Shown piece by piece: positions 10,556-18,542 of a stretch of DNA of 64,000 bases. The stretch comes from an uncultured Victivallis sp. (GTDB lineage: Bacteria; Verrucomicrobiota; Lentisphaeria; Victivallales; Victivallaceae), in contig CALXNS010000007.1 in the NCBI GenBank assembly GCA_944389815.1, forward strand, positions 1 through 64,000, written 5' to 3'. Below the pieces are notes generated by a model. It was given only the letters and a program-made list of their open reading frames with translations, ran no database searches and was not told where the DNA came from. The translations under genes and the position numbers were made by a program. Positions within the stretch are counted from its first letter, which is position 1, and every line of letters begins with the position of its first letter.

Positions 10556-11725
10556 ATGAAAGAGCAAACCCGTGTCTGTATCGACAATGCCGAACTGGCG
10601 ATGCGGCCTCCCCGGCTGATTACTCCGGTTCCGGCGGAATATTTTCCCGAATGCGACGATTATACGATGAGCAGCGGCATCGCCCGGACTCCCGGCGGAC
10701 GGCTTTATCTGGCGTGGTTCGGAAAAGACGACGGGCCGGAAACGGTCATGTTGCTTGCGCACAGCGACGACGAGGGGAAAAGTTGGAGTGCTCCGGAATA
10801 TCTGATCGATCCGGGGCGGACTCCGGAAGGACACCATCTCTCCTGCCTGGTCGGGACGGTGTGGTGTGATCCACTCGGGCGTCTCTGGTGGATTTTTTCA
10901 CAGAGCGTCGGTTATTACGACGGACGTGCCGGGGTCTGGGCGGTGATCTGCGAAAACCCGGATGCCGCAACTCCGGAATGGGGAACGCCGTTTCGCATCT
11001 GGCACGGGTGTGCGCTCAATAAGCCGACCGTCCTGACCGATGGTTCCTGGGCGCTGCCGGTCTCACTCTGGCGCCGGGAACAAATCTGGGTCGATCGGAA
11101 TTTCAACTGGAATGACGTGGATTCATCGCTCTATGCGGAACTTGACGATCTGCGCGGCGCCAATTTGCTCGTTTCCGCTGATTGCGGCCGGAATTGGGAA
11201 TTGCGCGGGCGGCAGCGTTCGGTCGATCCGTGTTTCGATGAAAACATGGTACTGGAGCGGCGGGATGGAACGCTTATGATGTACGCCCGCGATCAGCATG
11301 GCATCGTAAGTTCGCTCTCTGCCGACGGCGGTCGGCACTGGACACCCTTCCGGCGCGAATGGCGCACGGCCAGCGCCCGGTTCTTCACGACGCGGCTGCC
11401 GTCGGGAAAATGGCTGATGGTTCGGCACGATACCGAGGGGGAACGTTCGCATCTTACCGCGTTTCTCTCTGATGATGAAGGAGTTTCCTGGTATGGGAAA
11501 CTGCTGCTTGACGAGCGCGACTCCATTTCGTATCCGGATGGATTCGTGCATCCTGACGGGCGTATTTTCGTGCAGTACGACCGGTTGCGTACGAAGGGGG
11601 AGATTCTGCTTGCGGTCTTCACCGAAGAGGATGTTGCCGCGGGACGTGACGTTTCCGGGCGCGTTGAATTGAAGCGCCCGCTCATTCAGGGCGCGACGCA
11701 GCGTCGTCTGAGCGCTGCGGTTTGA
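10556..11725 (+). CDS. Sialidase-like BNR-repeat protein
   Basis: A 389-residue protein with four Asp-box (SxDxGxxW) motifs at residues 70-77 (SDDEGKSW), 207-214 (SADCGRNW), 255-262 (SADGGRHW) and 305-312 (SDDEGVSW). These are the hallmark of six-bladed sialidase propellers. No signal peptide is visible, so it probably acts in the cytoplasm or is released by an unknown route. In the sialidase superfamily similar proteins also hydrolyse other sugars or act as epimerases, and not every catalytic residue (Arg triad, Tyr/Glu) can be confirmed by eye. ATG 10556 has AAGGAA about 8 bases upstream. The gene closes the glycan cluster and has its own promoter. Confidence 0.82.
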   Translation: MKEQTRVCIDNAELAMRPPRLITPVPAEYFPECDDYTMSSGIARTPGGRLYLAWFGKDDGPETVMLLAHSDDEGKSWSAPEYLIDPGRTPEGHHLSCLVGTVWCDPLGRLWWIFSQSVGYYDGRAGVWAVICENPDAATPEWGTPFRIWHGCALNKPTVLTDGSWALPVSLWRREQIWVDRNFNWNDVDSSLYAELDDLRGANLLVSADCGRNWELRGRQRSVDPCFDENMVLERRDGTLMMYARDQHGIVSSLSADGGRHWTPFRREWRTASARFFTTRLPSGKWLMVRHDTEGERSHLTAFLSDDEGVSWYGKLLLDERDSISYPDGFVHPDGRIFVQYDRLRTKGEILLAVFTEEDVAAGRDVSGRVELKRPLIQGATQRRLSAAV

Positions 11726-11768
11726 ACTGCGGCAATTGAATGAGCGTTGGTTACATCGCGGGGATGGG

Positions 11769-13178
11769 TCATGCGGCCTGGCCGCAAGTGAGATTTTCCG
11801 TTTCAGCGGATTCTCGTTTTTGAATTTCCCGGTTCAGCGAACGGAAGAAGAAAATGAGAAACGGCACTGCGCTGGAAAAGGCGAAGACGTCGGAGATGCT
11901 CTGGGTGAATTCGATTCCCGCCAGTCCGAAATAACGCGGCAGGATCAGAATCAGCGGCAGGAAATAAATCCCCTGCCGCGTGGCGGAGATCAATGTCGCC
12001 TGAAGCGCCTTTCCGATCGATTGGAACAACATGTTCGAGAGTACGATCGTCGCCTGCAGCGGCAGCGCGACGCATTGAGCGCGGAACGCCGTTGCGCCGA
12101 TGGCGATCACCGCCGGATCGTTGACCTTGAAGAGCGAGATGAGCTGCGGCGCGAAAAGGAATCCGACCGCGCCGACGCAACTCAGGAAGATCGTGCCGGT
12201 CTTCACGCAGAAACGGAACGACTCCTTAACCCGTTCAAACCGTTTCGCACCGTAATTGTATCCGGCGACCGGCTGGAATCCCTGACCGAAACCGATCAGC
12301 ATCGCCAGCAGGAAGAAGAAGATTCTTCCGACGATCGACATTGCCGCGACGGCCGAATCGCCGTAGGCTGCGGCGGAGACGTTGAGCGCCACGGTGGAGA
12401 TGCCGGCCAGTCCCTGGCGGCAGAAAGAGGAGAATCCGAGTTTGAGGATTTCCAGATAATCGGCCGCCTGCCGCGACACGCTCTTCCAGCTGAGGCGGGT
12501 GATGCTCTTTCCGGAGCAGAAGAAATAGAAGAGGATGCCGAAACTGACGCATTGACTGATCAATGTTGCGATCGCCGCGCCGGCAATTCCGAGCTTGAAC
12601 TGGAAAATGAAAATCGGGTCGAGTGCGACGTTGAGCAGTCCGCCGAATCCCAGTCCGACGGTCGAGAGCACCGCCTTGCCCTCCGAACGGAGGATGTTGT
12701 TCATGACGATTGAACCGCACATGACGATTGCGCCCATGAAGATGAAACCAGCGTAATCCCGTGCGAACGGCAGAATCGTCGGCGTCGCCCCGAGCAGAAC
12801 CATCAACGGTTCCGTGAAGAGCAGCCCGAATGTGGTCAGCAGTGCGCCGAAGAAGAGCGCCAGCAGGAATCCGCTTGAAGCGAATTTGTCGGCGGTTGCG
12901 CGTTCCTGTTTGCCGAGAGCGCGCGACACGTGGCTGCCGGTGCCGATTCCGACCATGAATCCCAGCGCCTGGATGATCGCCATCACGGCGAAGACGATGC
13001 CGACGGCGCCGGCGGCACTGGTGCCGAGCCGGGCGACGAAGAAGGTGTCGGCCATGTTGTAGAAGGCGCCGATCAGCATCGTAAAGATCGTCGGGATCGC
13101 AAGAGTGGTAACCAGCCGTGGGATCGGGGTTTCCGTCATGCGGATGAATTGTTTCTGTTCGGCTTCGGAGCGGGTCAT
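11769..13178 (-). CDS. MATE family efflux transporter
   Basis: A 469-residue protein with about twelve hydrophobic segments and the MATE/NorM pattern: an early TLAIPTIFTMLIGAFYNMADTFFVAR segment split by the family's conserved polar residues, and a matching second half. It is expected to export cationic drugs or metabolites using a Na+ or H+ gradient. The ATG overlaps the TGA of the upstream marR-family gene by four bases, so the two are translated from one mRNA under the operator described just upstream. It converges on the sialidase-like gene, with only 43 bases between the stops. Confidence 0.92.
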   Translation of the reverse strand: MTRSEAEQKQFIRMTETPIPRLVTTLAIPTIFTMLIGAFYNMADTFFVARLGTSAAGAVGIVFAVMAIIQALGFMVGIGTGSHVSRALGKQERATADKFASSGFLLALFFGALLTTFGLLFTEPLMVLLGATPTILPFARDYAGFIFMGAIVMCGSIVMNNILRSEGKAVLSTVGLGFGGLLNVALDPIFIFQFKLGIAGAAIATLISQCVSFGILFYFFCSGKSITRLSWKSVSRQAADYLEILKLGFSSFCRQGLAGISTVALNVSAAAYGDSAVAAMSIVGRIFFFLLAMLIGFGQGFQPVAGYNYGAKRFERVKESFRFCVKTGTIFLSCVGAVGFLFAPQLISLFKVNDPAVIAIGATAFRAQCVALPLQATIVLSNMLFQSIGKALQATLISATRQGIYFLPLILILPRYFGLAGIEFTQSISDVFAFSSAVPFLIFFFRSLNREIQKRESAETENLTCGQAA

Positions 13179-13624
13179 TTAAGATTCTCCTGAAAATCCA
13201 GCGGCGTGCCGGTCAAGTTGTCATACATTCGGCGGAGGAATTGTTCAAACTGCTCGCGTTCCTCTGCGGTGAAATCCTTCAGGGAGCGGCTGTTGACGCT
13301 GTTGTAGCGCGGGAGGATCTCCATTTCGACGAGGGTGCGCCCCTGAGTTGTCAGTTCGATGAGAGCCGCCCGCTTATCGCCCGGCAATGCGGAACGGCGC
13401 ACAAGAGCCTTCTCCTCAAGGTTGTTCAGCATCTTGGAGATCGTCGTCGGTTCGATGTCGCACGCCGCCGCCAGTTCTTTTTGCAGGCACGCGCCGTGCA
13501 GCGCAAGAAACGTCAGCACCTTCGGCTGGCCGGGGGAAAGCCCGATCGCCGCCATCCGCGGGCGAACCTGGTTCTTCTGCGCATGAAACACCTTCAAAAT
13601 CAATAAATTAAACGGCATGTTCAT
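13175..13624 (-). CDS. MarR family transcriptional regulator
   Basis: A protein of about 149 residues with the winged-helix core of MarR regulators: LTFLALHGACLQKELAAAC (helices 2-3), the recognition helix IEPTTISKMLNNLEEKALV, and the wing with the family signature DKRAALIELT. The ATG at 13624 was preferred over a TTG at 13636 because the predicted -10 box ends at 13642, which would leave the TTG almost at the transcription start. It overlaps the MATE gene by four bases. A perfect 11-bp inverted repeat covers its promoter, indicating autorepression relieved by a ligand that is probably exported by the MATE protein. Confidence 0.93.
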   Translation of the reverse strand: MNMPFNLLILKVFHAQKNQVRPRMAAIGLSPGQPKVLTFLALHGACLQKELAAACDIEPTTISKMLNNLEEKALVRRSALPGDKRAALIELTTQGRTLVEMEILPRYNSVNSRSLKDFTAEEREQFEQFLRRMYDNLTGTPLDFQENLK

Positions 13625-13641
13625 CGGAGTGAACAAAATAA

Positions 13642-13669
13642 AAAATAGTTTGCTTCCTCATTGTTTCAA
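13642..13669 (-). promoter_or_regulatory. Promoter of the marR-MATE operon
   Basis: On the minus strand, TTGAAA (13669-13664), a 16-base spacer and TATTTT (13647-13642), about 18 bases upstream of the chosen ATG. Most of the spacer and the ends of both hexamers fall inside the inverted repeat at 13645-13679. Confidence 0.6.
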
Positions 13670-13679
13670 AGCAAACTAT
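13645..13679. promoter_or_regulatory. Probable MarR operator (perfect inverted repeat)
   Basis: ATAGTTTGCTT at 13645-13655 is exactly mirrored by AAGCAAACTAT at 13669-13679, with a 13-base spacer. The repeat overlaps the predicted promoter of the adjacent marR-family gene, the usual position of a MarR autoregulatory operator. No protein-coding or terminator role fits, since no T-run follows either arm. Confidence 0.75.
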
Positions 13680-13738
13680 ATCACTGTTTTTTTGTTTGTC
13701 AACTGGCCGTGATAAATTTTTTCAGGAAAAATAAAGAC

Positions 13739-13776
13739 GCCGCACCTCCGGGAGAAGATTTTTCGTGAGGGGCGGC
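13739..13776 (-). terminator. Intrinsic terminator after the decapeptide-repeat gene
   Basis: On the minus strand a 10-bp stem with one mismatch (arms 13767-13776 and 13739-13748, GCCGCCCCTC / GAGGTGCGGC) is followed by GTCTTTATTTTT. It begins 30 bases after the stop of the leftward gene at 13806-14228. Confidence 0.75.
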
Positions 13777-13805
13777 GCGCTTCCGTTTCAAACGAAGAGG
13801 CGGCG

Positions 13806-14228
13806 TTACTTGAATAATACGATTTCGACGCTGCCCTTTACGAATTTGCCGATTGCGACGGCGCCTTCGGCATAATATCCGAGCGCGACGGCGCCCTGTG
13901 CCTGATATCCGGCGGCGATCGCCCCCAGAGCCTTCCACAAACCGACCGCGGTGCCGCCGAGGGCGAGACCGAGCGAGAGGGCAAAACCGCCGATGGCCAG
14001 AAGCAATGCCACCGCCACCCCGCCGATGGAGAATATTCCCACGCTCAATCCGCCGAAGGAGACGATCCCGAGCGCCCCGCCGCCGATGGCAACTATGCCG
14101 GCGGCGCTGTCTCCGATGGCGATGATGCCCTTCGCCCGCCCGCGCGTCTCATTGTTTTCGGGATCCGGGCCGATGGCGATGTCGTACAACGGCAACCCGG
14201 CGACGATGGTCGAAGATCTTTTCCGCAT
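13806..14228 (-). CDS. Small glycine-rich decapeptide-repeat protein
   Basis: A 140-residue protein with a basic N-terminus (MRKRSS) followed by runs of a ten-residue repeat. Residues 34-73 read GIIAIGDSAA, GIVAIGGGAL, GIVSFGGLSV, GIFSIGGVAV, and residues 102-131 read GAIAAGYQAQ, GAVALGYYAE, GAVAIGKFVK. Between them (about 74-100) is a strongly hydrophobic, glycine-rich stretch. No named family is assigned. The alternating small/hydrophobic pattern could be a membrane-associated segment or a compact beta-roll; the AIG-x-x-A-x-G rhythm recalls trimeric-adhesin head repeats, but this is only resemblance. The start is ATG 14228, preceded by AGGAG; longer upstream in-frame sequence lacks coding character. 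A terminator follows it. Confidence 0.7.
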   Translation of the reverse strand: MRKRSSTIVAGLPLYDIAIGPDPENNETRGRAKGIIAIGDSAAGIVAIGGGALGIVSFGGLSVGIFSIGGVAVALLLAIGGFALSLGLALGGTAVGLWKALGAIAAGYQAQGAVALGYYAEGAVAIGKFVKGSVEIVLFK

Positions 14229-14893
14229 GGTTCGAATTCTCCTGAATGTTTTTCGGCAACGAAGAACAGGAACAACATTGAATTTGGATTCGCAGATACT
14301 ATATGCGGTAACAAGATGGAATGCAAGGAGAAATATCGTTTTTTCCTGGAAAAGATTCCAGCCGTTTCCTCCGGAAAACGGGAGGCCGGGACGGAACGGT
14401 GGAGGCGGTTGAAATGTTTTTGAATGCGGTTGGCGGATTGCAACACTTAAACGATTATTTTTCAGCAGTTTGTGTGTGATTCTAAATTGCGCAGGGCGGC
14501 AGAGTTGTTCAATTCCGGGAAGCGGTGTTTCCTCATCGCCACGGAAGAGTGTCTGGAGAGGGGATCGATCTGCGGAAGCGGTGGCACACTCTGTTTCATG
14601 TTGATCTGTCGTGGAATTGTTTCTTCTTTCATATTCCTGATTCTTGTGCAAGAAAGAGTTTGTTTCCCGTGTATTACAACATGATGCGACAGGATACGAT
14701 TCGTGCCGGGAGGGACGGGGAGATGTTCGATTTTTCCCGGAAATCACGGGGAGTTGTTGAAAAAATGGAGCTCCCGGCAGCGATCATATTTGCATCAGGC
14801 AAATTGCAGAAGTATTTTATGAAGGATTCCCTCAATTCAGTTGCGGAAAATCAATTACGGCAAAGAAGCTAAGCTGAGTTCTTCACGATAGAG
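14229..14893. other. Intergenic region, no gene supported
   Basis: This 665-base gap separates two divergent transcription units. Short open frames in it (for example around 14525-14872, +) lack a ribosome site and have residue composition atypical of proteins. It presumably holds promoters for the leftward repeat protein and the rightward sigma-factor gene, but no convincing -35/-10 pair was found. Confidence 0.5.
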
Positions 14894-15460
14894 ATGGCTT
14901 ATACGACGAAAAAATCATTGCTGGAAGCGATACGGAACGGCGATGAGGTTTCATGGTATGAATTCTATGAAACCTATCGGCCGCTCATCGTGGTGCGCGG
15001 CCGCGATTACAAGCTCAACTCCGCCGAGATCGATGAACTAATCCAATCGGTCATGCTGCGTTTCTTCAACCGGAGCAGGAGCTTCGTTTACGATCGTTCG
15101 CAGGGGAGGTTCCGGGATTACCTGGGCGTGATGATTTATCATTGCGCGTTGAACATCATCCGTTCACGGCGCAAAAACGAAATCGGCTGCGGGGACGGGG
15201 AGCTGGAGATGCCCGCTGAAGACGATTCCCGCTGGCACCGGGAGTGGGAACAACATATTCTGACGCAGGCGTTGAAACAATTGCAGCTCCAGATCGAAGA
15301 GACCACCTTTCAGGCATTTGAGCTCTACGCCGTCAAAGGCGAGGCCCCGGAGAAGGTCGCGCGTTTTCTGAAGACTTCCGTCAACATGGTTTATGTCGCC
15401 AAAAGCCGTGCAACCAGCAGACTCCGGAAAATCGTCAAACAACTGCAGGATGAGGAGTAG
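14894..15460 (+). CDS. Sigma-70 family (ECF-like) RNA polymerase sigma factor
   Basis: A 188-residue protein with sigma region 2 at about residues 10-95 (SWYEFYETYRPLI, then the IDELIQSVMLRFF helix and FRDYLGVMIYHCALNIIRSRR for -10 recognition) and region 4 at about 115-185 (TTFQAFELYAVKG, the helix-turn-helix APEKVARFLKTSVNMVYVAKSRA). Regions 1 and 3 are absent, as in ECF sigma factors. The next gene starts 8 bases after its stop and encodes a ZAS-type zinc protein, the arrangement of an ECF sigma factor with its anti-sigma factor. A membrane kinase follows, suggesting a phosphorylation-linked signalling locus. Confidence 0.9.
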   Translation: MAYTTKKSLLEAIRNGDEVSWYEFYETYRPLIVVRGRDYKLNSAEIDELIQSVMLRFFNRSRSFVYDRSQGRFRDYLGVMIYHCALNIIRSRRKNEIGCGDGELEMPAEDDSRWHREWEQHILTQALKQLQLQIEETTFQAFELYAVKGEAPEKVARFLKTSVNMVYVAKSRATSRLRKIVKQLQDEE

Positions 15461-15468
15461 GTTCTTTT

Positions 15469-15726
15469 ATGCATTACGCAATACATGAACTCGATCAATA
15501 TCGCAGCCGGACGATGAACCTCTTCCGGCGACTTGCGTGTCGCTGCCATCTTCTCCACTGTCAAAAATGTCGCGCACAGCTGCGGCAGCTGGAACAGGAT
15601 GACCTCTTTCTCGCCGAACTGCGGCAGTCCGAGCAGCGGATGGATGTCCCGGAAAATCCATCCGAATACCGCAAATTGTGCGGAATCTTCGAAGAAGAAC
15701 GGCACAAACGGGAATCGTCGATATGA
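15469..15726 (+). CDS. Small zinc-finger protein, putative ZAS-type anti-sigma factor
   Basis: An 85-residue protein with His27-x3-Cys31-x2-Cys34 (HLLHCQKC), the ZAS signature of zinc-binding anti-sigma factors, preceded by Cys24 and Cys26. No transmembrane segment is present, so any control would be soluble. The gene lies 8 bases after the sigma-factor stop and is probably translated with it. The remaining 45 residues are charged and helical. Function as an anti-sigma factor is inferred from the motif and position; the protein is shorter than most characterised examples. Confidence 0.65.
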   Translation: MHYAIHELDQYRSRTMNLFRRLACRCHLLHCQKCRAQLRQLEQDDLFLAELRQSEQRMDVPENPSEYRKLCGIFEEERHKRESSI

Positions 15727-15941
15727 AGCAATCGAAATTAGCCGCTTCCCGCTTGCAAAAAGAATGTTCGATATCTGAGGGTGCCCGATTTTGTTCCGAT
15801 CGCCTTTGCGGCCTTTTCCGTGGTTCGGGCGTCCCGGCGGCAACCGCTTGCCGGGCGGTGGCTGAACTTTCGAAAATGTCTGCCCCGCGACAAGATTGAT
15901 GAACGGCGCGTGAGGAAGGATATGATGGAGCCCCGGAGAAA

Positions 15942-17609
15942 GTGAAGATTCCCGATTATGATATTTTGTGCAAATGCGGTCACGGCGCCTACGGCGACGT
16001 GTGGATCGCCCGGAACCGCGCCGGAACTCTTGTCGCTTTGAAAACGGTCGAAAAATCCGAGCAGATCGAAAAGGAGCTGGCCGGACTGCGCAGTTATTCC
16101 CGGATAAGCGGTTCGGTGCATCTGATCCGGATCTTTCACGTCGGCGAGGTGGAAAATGTTCTCTATTACACGATGGAACTTGCCGACAACCTCGGCTCCG
16201 ATTCACTCTACATTCCGGCGACGCTCGACAATCTGCTGCGGGTAAAGAAACGGTTTTCCGCGGCCGAAACCGTCGAACTGGGCGGAAAACTCCTTTCCGG
16301 ATTGAAAACGCTTCATCAATCCGGACTCATTCACCGGGACATCAAACCGGAGAATATTCTCTACGTCAACGGCGAACCGAAACTTTCCGACATCGGCCTG
16401 ATGCGTTCCGTCTCTCAATCATTGAGCCTGGGCGGTACATTGGGCTTTCTGCCGCCGGAACGGTTGAACAGCGGCTCTTCAAGCAGCCGCAACAGCGGCG
16501 ATGACCTTTATGCGCTCGGCAAAGTGCTTTACTGCTGTCTGACCGGAAACAAGGTGGAGGATTATCCCTCTTTCCCGCTTTCGCTGCTCAGCGACGAATA
16601 CAGTCATTTGAATGAAGTTCTGCTCACCGCGTGCAATAAAAATGCCGGATTGCGCTTCAGGAGCGCCGGAGAGTTCGAACTCGCTTTGTTCGACGGGATT
16701 TCCCGGGGAAAACGGTTCCGGAATACATTGTTCCGGTGGCGTTACCGGCTGCTCGGGGTGCTGTTGCTCATCCTTTGCGGCGCAATCGGGTTTCTGCTGT
16801 CGAAGGCGGCTTTTGTTTCGCCGGAAAAAACGGCCTCTTCCGGGAACGCGGCTCCTCAGGAGAAGCCGCTGGTGCTCGGCGAAATTCGGAATCGCACCTA
16901 TTTTTCGATGAATGTTGGAACGGGCGATCCGGATTTGGATTCTTCGCAGACCAGTTATATTGATCCGGTTTTCCGGAATTACTCTCCTCAGGTGCTCGAT
17001 TCCGCCCCGCGCCGCCAGGAGAAGGTTTTCACGCGGTTTTACGGGGATGAATGGCGGAGTATTTACTCCAGAAATTTCCAACAATCCGGCAGGACGCTTC
17101 AGATCAATTCCTATGCCGAAGGCGGGATACGGTTGATGCTGCCGCTCGATTACTCTTATGCGATCCGGTTCGAAATCGATTACGAGAAGCTTGAGGATCT
17201 CTTGATTTTCCAGATTGCGGCGTTGAACGGCGCCGGAGTCGACCGCGCGTATTATCAGTGGACGCTCCAGAGAGCCGGAAAACGGTTGCTGCTGAATCCG
17301 TTGGAATATCAGGGGGAAAATGGGGCGCGGAAGTTTCAGTTCCGCCCGGTGAGCCAGCCGGAAGATACGCCGGGATTCCACCGAGTCGAAATGCTTCAGA
17401 CGGCGAAGATTTTCCGCTTATACATCGATGAGGAACTGGTGCTTTATGCGCCGAGTTTCTTTCTCGGCGGATATTTCACGATCCTTTATCAGGGGGAGGG
17501 AAATTCCAATTTCGTCGAACTGAAGAACTTTGAACTTCTGAAAATTCCGCATGACCCGGAATGTCCTGCGAGTGAAGAATATAAATTGCCCAACGAAAGA
17601 GATGATTGA
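15942..17609 (+). CDS. Transmembrane Ser/Thr protein kinase
   Basis: A 555-residue protein starting at GTG 15942 (GGAG 4 bases upstream). Residues 1-255 form a Hanks-type kinase: glycine loop GHGAYGDVW, Lys34 in VALK, catalytic loop HRDIKPEN with Asp133, and DIG at 150-152 replacing the usual DFG. The essential Lys and both Asp are kept, so activity is plausible. One hydrophobic segment at about 268-288 (LLGVLLLILCGAIGFLL) precedes an extracytoplasmic beta-rich domain of about 250 residues resembling a concanavalin-like ligand-binding fold. The gene overlaps the following lipoprotein gene (TGATG). Together with the sigma and ZAS genes it suggests a surface-sensing pathway; partners are inferred. 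Confidence 0.88.
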   Translation: MKIPDYDILCKCGHGAYGDVWIARNRAGTLVALKTVEKSEQIEKELAGLRSYSRISGSVHLIRIFHVGEVENVLYYTMELADNLGSDSLYIPATLDNLLRVKKRFSAAETVELGGKLLSGLKTLHQSGLIHRDIKPENILYVNGEPKLSDIGLMRSVSQSLSLGGTLGFLPPERLNSGSSSSRNSGDDLYALGKVLYCCLTGNKVEDYPSFPLSLLSDEYSHLNEVLLTACNKNAGLRFRSAGEFELALFDGISRGKRFRNTLFRWRYRLLGVLLLILCGAIGFLLSKAAFVSPEKTASSGNAAPQEKPLVLGEIRNRTYFSMNVGTGDPDLDSSQTSYIDPVFRNYSPQVLDSAPRRQEKVFTRFYGDEWRSIYSRNFQQSGRTLQINSYAEGGIRLMLPLDYSYAIRFEIDYEKLEDLLIFQIAALNGAGVDRAYYQWTLQRAGKRLLLNPLEYQGENGARKFQFRPVSQPEDTPGFHRVEMLQTAKIFRLYIDEELVLYAPSFFLGGYFTILYQGEGNSNFVELKNFELLKIPHDPECPASEEYKLPNERDD

Positions 17610-18460
17610 TGAAAGGTTTTTATTTTTTCATTCCGATTTTACTGTTTGCCGGCTGCACGCCGGTTCCGCCGCAATGGGAGAGCGTTCAGCGGCAGGCTGC
17701 CGAAGCCAGGTTGCAGAACGCCGTCACGCAGCTGGAAATGAACGCCGCCGCCGCCATGTTGGCGGAGAACGCCGAGGAACGGATGATTGCCGCGCTGGAA
17801 TACAAACTTGGTACGCTCCAAACGAAAGAGGAACGGCTCGCATTGCTTCTGAATCAGCTGCAATGGCAGCGCTGGGTTGAACGCCGCAATCAGGAGCCCA
17901 TCACCGACGGTTCGATCGAACCGCTGCTCCAGCGCGGCAGAGCAGAGGCGCGGCTGAAGAATCGTTTCCTCGAATTGACCGTGCCGGAGGAGGTGCGTCA
18001 GGCGTTTCTCGCCATGGAAGATGCGCCGATACGGTTTCACGATGAATGTATTTCCTTGAACTGTGGAGAATTGGATCTTTTGATCCCCGCTGAGCCCGAC
18101 GAGGAATACATTCCGGTATTTGAAACGATCGGACAGCTTCGCATTCCCTTCTGCCGGGTGGTGAAGTCGGCGGAAAATGTTTACTGGATCGGCGTTATTG
18201 AACCGACGAATTATCACGTCATGTCATCATTCGGAGAAGGGACCGAGAGCAATTTGTGCATCTGGAAAAACGGGGAGAATTCGGCCAATTATCTGATCGG
18301 AAAGAAAATTGAAGTTCAATCTCTCTCGGTCAAAGACGGCATGATTGAAGTGGAATTCGTCACAGAGGCCGGGGAATGTCGCCGCAGGAACTTCGATTGC
18401 CAGACCGCCAACGATACGCAAGTGCAGATCAATCACTGGACAACGGAAAAGATCGACTAA
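17609..18460 (+). CDS. Putative lipoprotein, coiled-coil N-terminus
   Basis: A 283-residue protein with a lipoprotein signal peptide (MKGFYFFIPILLFAGC, lipobox LFAGC). Residues about 35-115 are alanine/glutamate/glutamine-rich and likely form a coiled coil. The C-terminal part is beta-rich with no family recognised. The ATG overlaps the kinase stop codon (TGATG), so the kinase and this lipoprotein are translationally coupled; it may be a periplasmic partner of the kinase's extracytoplasmic domain. That partnership is inference. Confidence 0.75.
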   Translation: MKGFYFFIPILLFAGCTPVPPQWESVQRQAAEARLQNAVTQLEMNAAAAMLAENAEERMIAALEYKLGTLQTKEERLALLLNQLQWQRWVERRNQEPITDGSIEPLLQRGRAEARLKNRFLELTVPEEVRQAFLAMEDAPIRFHDECISLNCGELDLLIPAEPDEEYIPVFETIGQLRIPFCRVVKSAENVYWIGVIEPTNYHVMSSFGEGTESNLCIWKNGENSANYLIGKKIEVQSLSVKDGMIEVEFVTEAGECRRRNFDCQTANDTQVQINHWTTEKID

Positions 18461-18542
18461 GTCCGGCTCCGGCTGAAACTGATTGAGCCGGGAGAATGCG
18501 GGAGCCCGGGGGCGGATCTGACGGACGGAAACGGGAAACGGG

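Noticed and set aside
14525-14872. 115-aa open frame in the intergenic region
   Set aside because: No ribosome site, mixed low-complexity composition, no conserved motif.
15833-15855. CCCGGC..GCCGGG hairpin before the kinase gene
   Set aside because: Short stem without T-run; insufficient for a terminator or regulatory call.
18469-18491. CCGGCT..AGCCGG hairpin between the convergent lipoprotein and MFS genes
   Set aside because: Six-bp stem lacking a T-run on either side; not listed as a terminator.
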